A stretch of 64,000 bases of DNA, from positions 310,001-374,000 of the forward strand of contig CBDDFV010000006.1 in assembly GCA_965227335.1 (NCBI GenBank). Reading direction: 5' to 3'. Under the pieces are notes generated by a model. The model ran no database searches, had not been told where the DNA came from, and worked only from the letters and a program-made list of their open reading frames with translations. The position numbers and the translations under genes were made by a program. This DNA is from CBDDFV01 sp965227335 (lineage in GTDB: Bacteria > Planctomycetota > Phycisphaerae > Phycisphaerales > SM1A02). This document shows positions 36,116 through 43,637 of this stretch, piece after piece; position 1 is the stretch's first letter, and each line of letters starts with the position of its first letter.

Positions 36116-36155
36116 AGCCCCGGCCCGCACACGGTGTGCGCGGCCGGGGCTTTGT
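36116..36155 (+). terminator. intrinsic terminator
   Basis: AGCCCCGGCC-GCACAC and GTGTGC-CGGCCGGGGCT form a long GC stem, followed by TTTGTT. It ends the dockerin-anchored gene and lies 9 bp from the convergent xerD stop. Confidence 0.8.
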
Positions 36156-36164
36156 TATGCGTGC

Positions 36165-37079
36165 TCACCCCCGCGGGTGCTTGTCCTTGATCACATCCCG
36201 CAGATGCGATCGATCCACGTGCGTGTAGATCTGCGTCGTCGCAATGTCGGAATGACCGAGCAGTTCCTGGACCACACGCAGATCCGCGCCGCCCGCCAGC
36301 AGATGCGTGGCGAAGCTGTGACGCAGACGGTGCGGATGCACGTCGGCGAGACCCGCGGCGACGGCGGCGCGGCGGACGATCTGCCACACCGCGACCCGCT
36401 CCAGCGGTCGCCCCGTATGTGACAGCAGCAGGCGTCCTTCATCGCGGTTGTCATCGCGTCGCAGTTCGGGACGGAGTTCCGCGAGATAACGATCCGTCCA
36501 CGTCCGCGCGGGCTTGCCGATCGGCACGAGCCGCTGCTTTCGCCCCTTGCCGCTGACGAGCAGGACGTTAAGCGTCGGGTTGTAATCGCGCAGACGCAGG
36601 GCGCCCGCCTCCGACGCCCGCAATCCCGCCGCGTACATGAGTTCGAGCAGACAGCGATCGCGCACCCAGAGCCGGCCGTATTCAGGCGACGGTCCTTCGA
36701 GCAGTTGACGCATCTGGCGGGGCGAAAGCACGCCGGGGAGACGTTTCCAGCGGGTGGGGGTTTCAAGCAGAGTGGCGGGGTTGTCGTCGAGCCGTCCGTT
36801 GGCGACGAGGAATCGGAAGAAGACGCGGATGGCGGCGAGGTGGCGGGCGACGGATGACGGCTGCATGCCGCGCTCGCGATGAAGACGCTGCAGATGATCC
36901 GCGAGATCCGTCGGGCGTACGCGTTCAGGCGTCTCGATTCCGTGCGCACGGAGATCCGCCGCGAGATCGTTGAGATCGCGTTGATAGGCGTCGAGCGTGG
37001 CGGGGGCGAGACCGGCTTCGACCCGGAGGTAGTTCAGGAAGTCACGTACCGGTGGCGCGAAGGGGGATGGGTCGGCCAT
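36165..37079 (-). CDS. xerD: site-specific tyrosine recombinase XerD-type
   Basis: This 304-residue protein has the SAM-like N-terminal core-binding domain and a complete catalytic domain. The residues are Arg154 (GLRASE), Lys178 (SGKGRKQR), His250 and Arg253 (HRLRH), His276 (LLGHSDI) and the nucleophile Tyr285 (TQIYTHV). Its length and lack of flanking mobile genes indicate a chromosome dimer resolution recombinase acting at dif, rather than a phage integrase. The dif site was not located. Its 5' end overlaps the downstream part of the gene at 37042-37308. Confidence 0.93.
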   Translation of the reverse strand: MADPSPFAPPVRDFLNYLRVEAGLAPATLDAYQRDLNDLAADLRAHGIETPERVRPTDLADHLQRLHRERGMQPSSVARHLAAIRVFFRFLVANGRLDDNPATLLETPTRWKRLPGVLSPRQMRQLLEGPSPEYGRLWVRDRCLLELMYAAGLRASEAGALRLRDYNPTLNVLLVSGKGRKQRLVPIGKPARTWTDRYLAELRPELRRDDNRDEGRLLLSHTGRPLERVAVWQIVRRAAVAAGLADVHPHRLRHSFATHLLAGGADLRVVQELLGHSDIATTQIYTHVDRSHLRDVIKDKHPRG

Positions 37080-37308
37080 GGGCGGTCACCGTGACGACGG
37101 GCGCGGCGGCGGCGGCCGCGTTGCGGGCGACGGCGTCGAGTTCGCCGTTGATGCGGTGGTACATCGGACACGCCTGGAACGTCCCGAAGCACACGTCGAA
37201 CGCCTGATCGATGCGGGTCAGGCCGAAGCGGGAGGCGCAGCGGTGATCATCACGATTGACGTGCGGGCACCCGCCGTGGACTTGCATCAGTTCCAGCCTC
37301 TCATCCAT
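37042..37308 (-). CDS. small Cys-rich protein, unknown
   Basis: This ORF of about 88 residues has four cysteines in a pattern suggestive of a metal site: CPHVNRDDHRC and then CFGTFQACPMYHRING. The C-terminus is Ala-rich. It overlaps the first 38 bp of xerD, so it is translated just before it. The ATG at 37308 is chosen; a TTG at 37341 would give 99 residues. I recognise no function. Confidence 0.55.
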   Translation of the reverse strand: MDERLELMQVHGGCPHVNRDDHRCASRFGLTRIDQAFDVCFGTFQACPMYHRINGELDAVARNAAAAAAPVVTVTAHGRPIPLRATGT

Positions 37309-37541
37309 GAGGGGTCCGCCGATCTGCTGGACGATCGGCAAAAGTCCGCGCGGGCGGACACATTTTCACCGGAAACCCCGAATCCGCCGAAAACCCGCCC
37401 CTGGCCGATCGGGGGCGCCGAGGTTCGGGACCTGACCGGGCGTGCGCAGGCTCGGCGCATGCGACGTAAGGCACGGCGCAGGGTCCGCGCCCCGGACGCT
37501 CATCACCGCGTCCCCATCGCCCCCGAGGTCGGCCCACGGCC

Positions 37542-37556
37542 CGGCACGGGGATTGC
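37542..37556 (+). promoter_or_regulatory. sigma-54 promoter for flagellar operon
   Basis: CGGCACG-GGGA-TTGC matches the -24/-12 consensus TGGCACG-N4-TTGC with one mismatch. The GG at 37543-37544 and GC at 37555-37556 are 12 bp apart. It is the only clear promoter before the flagellar genes, 54 bp ahead of the first ORF. Confidence 0.7.
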
Positions 37557-37609
37557 GATCAGTGCATGGCGACGAGATCCCACCACCCCGAGAGGCAAGG
37601 AGTGCCGAC

Positions 37610-37822
37610 ATGCGGGAGCACCTGAAGCAACTGGTGCGGGATGCGATGAACGACGCGGAGGCGTCGGATCGCATCGAGACCCACGACGTTCTGGAGACGC
37701 TGGCCGGCGAAGCCGTCCGCCTCGCGACAATCGCCGCCGCGACCCACCGCCATCACGCGGTCCTCGCGACGCCGACGGACGCCGCCGCGGATGACGCGAC
37801 CCTCGTGGGACGGAGGATCTGA
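37610..37822 (+). CDS. small protein at head of flagellar operon
   Basis: This 70-residue protein is mostly helical, starting MREHLKQLVRDAMNDAEASD. It begins 5 bp after an AAGGAG, so translation is well supported. It ends 3 bp before flgF and would be cotranscribed from the sigma-54 promoter. I do not recognise it. Its place suggests a flagellar chaperone, regulator or export-related protein, but nothing in the sequence proves that. Confidence 0.65.
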   Translation: MREHLKQLVRDAMNDAEASDRIETHDVLETLAGEAVRLATIAAATHRHHAVLATPTDAAADDATLVGRRI

Positions 37823-37825
37823 GCC

Positions 37826-38608
37826 ATGAACTACGGTTTCTACATTTCCGCGTCGGGCATGATGTCGAGCCTGCACCGCCAGGACGTCGCGGCGAACAAC
37901 CTCGCCAACGTCAACACCGTCGGCTTCAAGCCGGACGTCGCCTACGTACGCGACCGCCTCCCCGAGCGCCTCGAGAACGGCGCCTTCACCGATCCCCAGG
38001 AACTGCTGGAGCAGTTGAGCGGCGGCGTGCATGTGAACCCCACGTGGATCGACCTGAGCCAGGGCGGCTTCCAGGAAACCAAGGCCCCGCTCGACATCGC
38101 TCTCGACGGTCCCGGCTTCCTGACGCTGTCCACGACCGGCGAAGCACAACCCGCGGATCTCCGCTTCAGCCGCGACGGTCGCCTGACCATCAACGCGGCG
38201 GGCGAACTGGTCTCCGCGACGAGCGGTCTGCGGGTGCTCGGCGAAGGCAACCAGACGATCCGTCTCGATCCGACCCAGTCGGCCACGATTCTCGAGAACG
38301 GCGCGATCGTGCAGGGCGACGGCGTGGTCGCCCGTCTGCAACTGACGGCGCCGCCCGCGGACCAGCGAGACCTGGAGAAACTCGGCGCGAACCTGTTCGC
38401 GTTCTCGCTCGACGCCGCGCAGTCGCGTCTCCCCGCCTCTGACCTTCGCGTGCAGCAGGGCATGCTCGAGACGAGCGGGGCGAACCCGATCACGACGCTG
38501 AACGCGATGATCGCGGCGACCAAGGCGGTGTCGTCGAACGCCCGCATGATGCAGTACCAGGACCAGGCGATCGGTCAGGCCGTGAGTTCCATCGCACGGG
38601 TGCGTTGA
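37826..38608 (+). CDS. flgF: flagellar proximal rod protein FlgF
   Basis: This 260-residue protein has the flagellar rod/hook N-terminal motif in SGMMSSLHRQDVAANNLANV and a C-terminal helix around QVSS-A. FlgF forms part of the proximal rod of the basal body, outside the inner membrane. It lies 56 bp before flgG. Its size and the following gene order (flgG, flgA, flgH) support the assignment. It has no signal peptide, as expected for type III export. Confidence 0.9.
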   Translation: MNYGFYISASGMMSSLHRQDVAANNLANVNTVGFKPDVAYVRDRLPERLENGAFTDPQELLEQLSGGVHVNPTWIDLSQGGFQETKAPLDIALDGPGFLTLSTTGEAQPADLRFSRDGRLTINAAGELVSATSGLRVLGEGNQTIRLDPTQSATILENGAIVQGDGVVARLQLTAPPADQRDLEKLGANLFAFSLDAAQSRLPASDLRVQQGMLETSGANPITTLNAMIAATKAVSSNARMMQYQDQAIGQAVSSIARVR

Positions 38609-38664
38609 CGCCCCTGAGCCTCCGGCCTTCTCGACTGATTTCATACTGACGCAAGGACTTTCCG

Positions 38665-39474
38665 ATGGCGATTCGAGCCCTTCACTCCGCCGCGACCGGC
38701 CTCAACGCCCTGACCACCGCTCTGGACGTGATCGCGAACAACATCGCGAACGCGAACACGGACGGGTTCAAGGCCAGCCGCGCGAACTTCCAGGATCTGC
38801 TGTACGAAGAGGTCGCCCAGCCGGGCGTGGAGAACGCGAACGGCGACCAGCGTCCGACCGGTCTGTACATCGGTCTCGGCGTGAAGGTGTCGGGGACGCA
38901 GCTCGACTTCCGCCAGGGCGCCGCGCGTCCCACGGAGCGTGAACTTGACCTGATGATCGAAGGCGAAGGGTTCTTCCCGGTCGGGATCTCCGACGACGTC
39001 GGCGACGGCGTGGGGTACACGCGGGCGGGCAACTTCGAACTGAACAGCGACGGCGAGATTGTGCTCGCCAACGACCACGGCTACCGGCTGGAGCCGTCGA
39101 TCACCGTGCCCGAAGAGGCGATCGGGCTGAGCATCCTGCCCACCGGCGAGGTGTACGCGTCGATTCGCAACCAGACCGACCCCGAACTGATCGGTGAGAT
39201 CGAAGTCGCGACCTTCGTCAACCCCGCGGGGCTGAAGCAGGTCGGCGAGAACATCTTCGTGCCCTCCGCCGCGTCGGGCGATCCGAACGCGGGGCTGCCC
39301 AACGAGGACGGGCGCGGCCTCGTCCGGCAGGGGTTCCTCGAGGGCTCGAACGTCGACCCCACCATCGAACTCGTGAACCTCATCAAGACGCAGCGCTCCT
39401 TCGAACTGAACAGCCAGTCGATCCAGGCCGCGGACGAAGCGCTCCGCACCATCGGCAACCTGCGTCGATTCTGA
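38665..39474 (+). CDS. flgG: flagellar distal rod protein FlgG
   Basis: This 269-residue protein begins MAIRALHSAATGLNALTTAL and has NNIANANTDGFKASRA, the rod-protein signature. It ends with INLIKTQRSFELNSQSIQAADEALRTI-like helices. FlgG builds the distal rod and is exported by the flagellar type III system. Length and motifs match well. Confidence 0.97.
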   Translation: MAIRALHSAATGLNALTTALDVIANNIANANTDGFKASRANFQDLLYEEVAQPGVENANGDQRPTGLYIGLGVKVSGTQLDFRQGAARPTERELDLMIEGEGFFPVGISDDVGDGVGYTRAGNFELNSDGEIVLANDHGYRLEPSITVPEEAIGLSILPTGEVYASIRNQTDPELIGEIEVATFVNPAGLKQVGENIFVPSAASGDPNAGLPNEDGRGLVRQGFLEGSNVDPTIELVNLIKTQRSFELNSQSIQAADEALRTIGNLRRF

Positions 39475-39535
39475 TCTGACTGACCGCTGACCCGCCGACC
39501 TCTGACTGACGACCGACCGACCGGAGACCCGAGAC

Positions 39536-40618
39536 ATGACGCTCACCCGACCGGCCAAACTTCGACTCCTGCACGCAGCCCTCTTCGGCCTCGTGATTCT
39601 CGTCTGCACCGTGACGTCCTCCGCGGACACGATTACCCTGCGCGGCTCGGTCCGGCTGAACGCCGGCGACGGGCCCGTCACCCTGCGCGAGATCGCGGAC
39701 CTGAGCGGCGACGTCGCGATGCAGTTCGCCGACCTCGTGGTGGCGGATCGACGCGATGAAATGCAGCGGCTCACGATCGCCGAGGTGCGGGCCCGCCTCG
39801 ACGCGGCGCAGGCGCCGTGGGGACGACTCAATCTCTCCGGACGCTCCGTCGTGATGCGTCCGGCGCGAGCCGGCGCGACTTCGCCCACGACCCCGTCGTC
39901 GACCACGGCCGTTCGTCCGTCCGCCCTCCCCGCCGATCCGCCGGCCGCGACCCCGGACGCGCCCCCCACCGCCGAAGCGTGGGCGACGGAGCAGACGCGG
40001 CGCGGCGCCGTCGTCCGCGCCCTCGCCCGCACGCTGAACCGCCATCCCCGTGACTTCCGCGTCCGCTTCGATGCGCACCTCACGCACGATCTGCTCGCCC
40101 CGATCGCCGACCACGACCTTCGCGTGGCGATCGAGCGGCGTCCCGACACCGATCGCATCGCCGTCACCATGAGCGAATCGGCGGGCGTGTTCGAGCGCCA
40201 GGTCGTGGTGGAGATCCCGCGGGAGCAGGTCGTCGCCGCCCGACGCATTCCGAAACAGGCGAAGATCCGGTCCGAGGATCTCGATCGGCGCACGATCTGG
40301 ACGTCGGACCTCGACGCCGCGCCCCTCGCCCTCAACGCCGTGCGCGACCAGATCGCCGCCCGCGTGATCGACGAGGGCGACGTGATCGAGCCCGCGATGC
40401 TGGAGGCCCGTCGGGTCATCCGGCGCGGCGACCCGGTCACGGTCACGCGTCGCGTCGGCATGCTCGACGTCACGCTCAATGCGAAAGCCATGGACGACGC
40501 CGCGATCGGCGACGTGCTCGAAGTTCAGACTCACGGCCGACGTCTCCGCGTGGTGTGCACCAGTGACGGCGCGGCGGTGGTCGACGCCGGACCCCTGACC
40601 GGAGGCGCTTCCAAATGA
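39536..40618 (+). CDS. flgA: flagellar P-ring assembly chaperone FlgA
   Basis: This 360-residue protein has a signal peptide (about 1-27) and an N-terminal linker. A C-terminal FlgA/SAF domain (about 225-355) carries RRIPKQAKIRSEDLDRRTIW and GDPVTVTRRVGMLDVTLNAKAM. FlgA assists assembly of the P ring (FlgI). The N-terminal half is longer than in E. coli FlgA. Its stop overlaps flgH by 4 bp. Confidence 0.92.
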   Translation: MTLTRPAKLRLLHAALFGLVILVCTVTSSADTITLRGSVRLNAGDGPVTLREIADLSGDVAMQFADLVVADRRDEMQRLTIAEVRARLDAAQAPWGRLNLSGRSVVMRPARAGATSPTTPSSTTAVRPSALPADPPAATPDAPPTAEAWATEQTRRGAVVRALARTLNRHPRDFRVRFDAHLTHDLLAPIADHDLRVAIERRPDTDRIAVTMSESAGVFERQVVVEIPREQVVAARRIPKQAKIRSEDLDRRTIWTSDLDAAPLALNAVRDQIAARVIDEGDVIEPAMLEARRVIRRGDPVTVTRRVGMLDVTLNAKAMDDAAIGDVLEVQTHGRRLRVVCTSDGAAVVDAGPLTGGASK

Positions 40619-41343
40619 CCATCCGTACGCTTCTGCTGCTGACGGGATCCACGGTGCTCGGCGGGGCGACCGCCCTCGCCCAGGACGGCGCGCCGGCCGC
40701 GCCCGCCAATGGCTCCTCCTCGCTGATGGCGCAGGCGATCGCCCGCGAACAGGCGATCGCCCGCGCCCAGGACCGCGATCCGAACGCCGCGCTGACGCTG
40801 TTCGCGGTCGAGCCGCCCCGCCCCCGCGAGTTCCAGCGTCATGACCTCGTCCAGATCATCGTCCGGGAATCGAGCGAAGCGAAGAGTTCGCAGGAGCTCG
40901 AGACGAGCAAGGAATGGGACACCAAGGGCGGGATCAACGCCTGGCCGAGCTGGGACCTCGCCGATCTGCTCGAACTGCGTCTCGCGGCGGGCAACACGAC
41001 GCCGCTGCCCGAGGTCGACGTCTCCTGGGGGAAGGAGTTCGCCGGCGAGGGCGAGTACGAGCGCACGGACGACTTCACCGCGCGTCTGACGGCGGAGATC
41101 ATCGAGGTGTTGCCCAACGGCAACCTCGTGCTCGAAGCCCGCACCTACATCAAGGTCGACGAAGAGGAAGCGACGATGTCGGTCACCGGCGTCTGCCGCT
41201 CCCTCGACATCACCGCCGCGAACACCGTCCTGTCGAGCCAGATCCACGACCTGAAGATCCTCAAGTCGCACGAAGGCGAACTGAAGGACGCGAACCGCAA
41301 GGGCGTGATCGCCCGCGTGCTCGACGCGATCTTCGCGTTCTGA
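40615..41343 (+). CDS. flgH: flagellar L-ring protein FlgH
   Basis: This 242-residue protein has a signal peptide and the FlgH core, with FQRHDLVQIIVRESSEAKSS and IKVDEEEATMSVTGVCRS. FlgH normally is an outer-membrane lipoprotein, but here the leader ATALAQDG has no lipobox cysteine. It therefore appears to be a non-lipidated version. The ATG overlaps flgA by 4 bp. FlgI does not follow: the next gene is on the other strand. Confidence 0.88.
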   Translation: MTIRTLLLLTGSTVLGGATALAQDGAPAAPANGSSSLMAQAIAREQAIARAQDRDPNAALTLFAVEPPRPREFQRHDLVQIIVRESSEAKSSQELETSKEWDTKGGINAWPSWDLADLLELRLAAGNTTPLPEVDVSWGKEFAGEGEYERTDDFTARLTAEIIEVLPNGNLVLEARTYIKVDEEEATMSVTGVCRSLDITAANTVLSSQIHDLKILKSHEGELKDANRKGVIARVLDAIFAF

Positions 41344-41376
41344 AGCGTCCGCACGACCTGCGTCGCGACGCCGACG

Positions 41377-42081
41377 TCATTCCCAGCCCGTCGACGGCTT
41401 CCGCTGCGGCGGACGGCGGTCGGGGTCGTCGGCGTCGTCGTGCGCTTCGCCGGATGCGGCGTCGGGATGAAAGCCTTCGGCGATCACGAACATCTCCGTC
41501 GACGTGCCGCGCGACGCCTTCGGCTTGAAGCCCTTGACGCGTTTGAACATCGCGCGGGTCTGCGCGAGCAGATCCGCGTACGCCTCGCCCTCGAAGACCT
41601 TCATCACCAGCGGACCGCCCGGGGCCAGTAGTTTCGGCGTCTGCTCCAGCAGGGTCTGACAGAGACGGATGGAGCGATGGTGATCGCGGAAGTGCTCGCC
41701 CGTGGTGTACGGCGCCATGTCCGAGAGGACGACGTCGAAACGGGCGTCGGAGGCGAGATCGGACTCGTCGAACCCCGCCGCCAGCAGCATCTCGCGGGCG
41801 TCGAGTTCGCGGAAGTCGCCCTGGATGAGCCGGATGTTGGTCTCGCGGAAGTTGGGCTCGATCGGCTTGAGGTCGACGCCGACCACGACCCCGTTCGGAC
41901 CGATGCGTCGGCCCGCGACCTGGAGCCAGGAGCCGGGCGCGGCGCCGCAGTCAAGCACGTGCTGACCTTTCCGGAGCAGCTTCCGCTTGTCGTCGATCTC
42001 GATCAGCTTGTACGCCGCGCGAGATCGATACCCGTCGCGCTTCGCCTGGTGGAAGTAATGATCATGGACCTCGTGCGCCAT
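41377..42081 (-). CDS. rlmE: 23S rRNA (uridine-2'-O)-methyltransferase
   Basis: This 234-residue protein is RlmE/FtsJ, which methylates the A-loop uridine 2'-O (U2552 in E. coli). The K-D-K-E tetrad is intact at Lys25, Asp121, Lys161 and Glu196, in SRAAYKL, VLSDMAPYTTG, VMKVFEGEA and STEMFVIAEGF. It has the DCGAAPGSWLQVA SAM loop. A hydrophilic tail follows. It is divergent from ricT with 53 bp between them. Confidence 0.95.
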   Translation of the reverse strand: MAHEVHDHYFHQAKRDGYRSRAAYKLIEIDDKRKLLRKGQHVLDCGAAPGSWLQVAGRRIGPNGVVVGVDLKPIEPNFRETNIRLIQGDFRELDAREMLLAAGFDESDLASDARFDVVLSDMAPYTTGEHFRDHHRSIRLCQTLLEQTPKLLAPGGPLVMKVFEGEAYADLLAQTRAMFKRVKGFKPKASRGTSTEMFVIAEGFHPDAASGEAHDDADDPDRRPPQRKPSTGWE

Positions 42082-42134
42082 ATGAGCAGCGTAGCGGGCG
42101 GGCGGCGTCCGAGCGCGGTAGACTGGCGACCGGC

Positions 42135-43556
42135 ATGTCGATCTTCCCCCTTCCCGTCTTTGAAGCCGATGCGGACGAGCATCACCGCCAGGTCGCGGCG
42201 GACATGGACGTCTACGAACGTCTGGAGTCGCCGAAAACGATCGTGGTGCGGTACGGGGCGATGAAGATGGTCGGCGAGTTCCCCTACGACGGGGACGCGA
42301 AGCCGGGGTGCGGGTCGAAGCTGGTCGTCCGGACGCCGCGCGGCGTGGAGATCGGCGAGATGCTGACCACGACGTGCGAGAACGCGGGCTGCTCGAAATC
42401 GGTCACGCGTCAGGAGATGCTCGAGTACATCGAGCAGTCGGGCGGCAAGGACTACCCGTTCACCGGGAAGGGCAAGGTCCTGCGGGTCGCGACGATCGAC
42501 GATCTCAACCAGCAGTCGGCTCTGCAGGCGCGGAAGCCGGAATGGACGAAGGCGTGCCGACGACTGATCGGCGAACTCCAGCTCGAGATGAAGCTCGTCG
42601 ACGTGGAGCCGATCCTCGGGGAGGACGTGCTGACCTTCTACTTCACGTCGGAGGACCGCATCGACTTCCGGGAGCTGGTCCGCGAACTCGCGTCGGAGTT
42701 CAGCACGCGGATCGAGATGCGCCAGGTCGGGGCGCGGGACGAGGCGCGGCTGGTCGCCGACTACGAACGGTGCGGACAGTACTGCTGCTGCAAGAACTTC
42801 CTGAAGGTGCTGCGGCCGGTGTCGATGAAGTCGGCCAAGCTGCAGCGGACCACGCTCGACCCGCTGAAGATCTCGGGCCGGTGCGGCCGGCTGATGTGCT
42901 GTCTCCGGTACGAGGACGCGACCTACGCGGAGCTCAAGAAGACGCTGCCGGCCCGCAAGAAGCGCGTCGGGACGACGGAAGGACCGGGGATCGTGCTCGA
43001 CACGAAGATCCTCGTGCAACTCGCCCTCGTGAAGCTCGAACACGACGGACGCGAGATCGCCGTGCCCGTCGAGGAACTGATGGATCCCGAGGACGCGCCG
43101 ACGCCGGAAGAGGTCGAAGCGCGGCAGCGACGGGAGGCGGAGGAGGCGGACCCCTTCCGCGGCCTGTCGACCAAGGAAGTCGAGGAACGCACCGACGACG
43201 GCAAACGCAAGCGACGACGGCGCGGCCGACGCCGGAAGTCGAAACAGGAACAGCAGGACGACTTCCGCGAAACCTCGAAATCACGCGGCGATGACAGCGG
43301 CGAGCCCGAGCCCGGGTCGGGATCCGGGGAAGACGCGGCCGACGGCGGCGAGTCCGGGTCGAAGCAGAAGCGTCGACGGCGACGCGGGCGCGGCCGATCC
43401 GGCGCCGGCGAGACCCGGGGCGAACCAAAGGGCGAGGCCGGCGGCGGCGGCGACGGCGGACAGAAGAAGAAGCGGCGTCGACGCCGACGAAAACGAAAAC
43501 CCGGCGACGGCGACAACGGCGGCGGAAGCGATCGCGGCGGCCCCCCGGAAGCCTGA
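42135..43556 (+). CDS. ricT: PSP1/RicT-type protein with long basic C-terminal tail
   Basis: This 473-residue protein has a PSP1 domain in the N-terminal 300 residues, with the RicT cysteine sites CENAGC, CGQYCCCKNF and CGRLMCCLRYE. RicT (YaaT) in Bacillus is part of an RNA-processing complex that carries 4Fe-4S clusters and helps RNase Y. From about residue 345 the protein turns into a Lys/Arg/Gly-rich, unstructured tail of some 130 residues (KRKRRRRGRRRK and KKKRRRRRRKRK). A TAGACT lies 10 nt before the ATG, with no clear Shine-Dalgarno. The tail probably binds RNA, which is inference. Confidence 0.85.
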   Translation: MSIFPLPVFEADADEHHRQVAADMDVYERLESPKTIVVRYGAMKMVGEFPYDGDAKPGCGSKLVVRTPRGVEIGEMLTTTCENAGCSKSVTRQEMLEYIEQSGGKDYPFTGKGKVLRVATIDDLNQQSALQARKPEWTKACRRLIGELQLEMKLVDVEPILGEDVLTFYFTSEDRIDFRELVRELASEFSTRIEMRQVGARDEARLVADYERCGQYCCCKNFLKVLRPVSMKSAKLQRTTLDPLKISGRCGRLMCCLRYEDATYAELKKTLPARKKRVGTTEGPGIVLDTKILVQLALVKLEHDGREIAVPVEELMDPEDAPTPEEVEARQRREAEEADPFRGLSTKEVEERTDDGKRKRRRRGRRRKSKQEQQDDFRETSKSRGDDSGEPEPGSGSGEDAADGGESGSKQKRRRRRGRGRSGAGETRGEPKGEAGGGGDGGQKKKRRRRRRKRKPGDGDNGGGSDRGGPPEA

Positions 43557-43625
43557 CGCTCCCGACGCCGGATCCCGATCCTGCCCTCCCGCGCCCCGGC
43601 GCGAACCCGACCGGGGCCGGCGGAG

Positions 43626-43631
43626 TATCAT
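43626..43631 (+). promoter_or_regulatory. candidate leaderless -10 box
   Basis: TATCAT (5 of 6) ends exactly 6 nt before the ATG at 43638 of lepB. The -35 region is weak. It predicts a leaderless lepB mRNA. Confidence 0.4.
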
Positions 43632-43637
43632 CCCTTC

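Noticed and set aside
36165..37079. Integrase of a mobile element
   Set aside because: The protein has XerD length and no phage, transposon or att-like repeats adjoin it.
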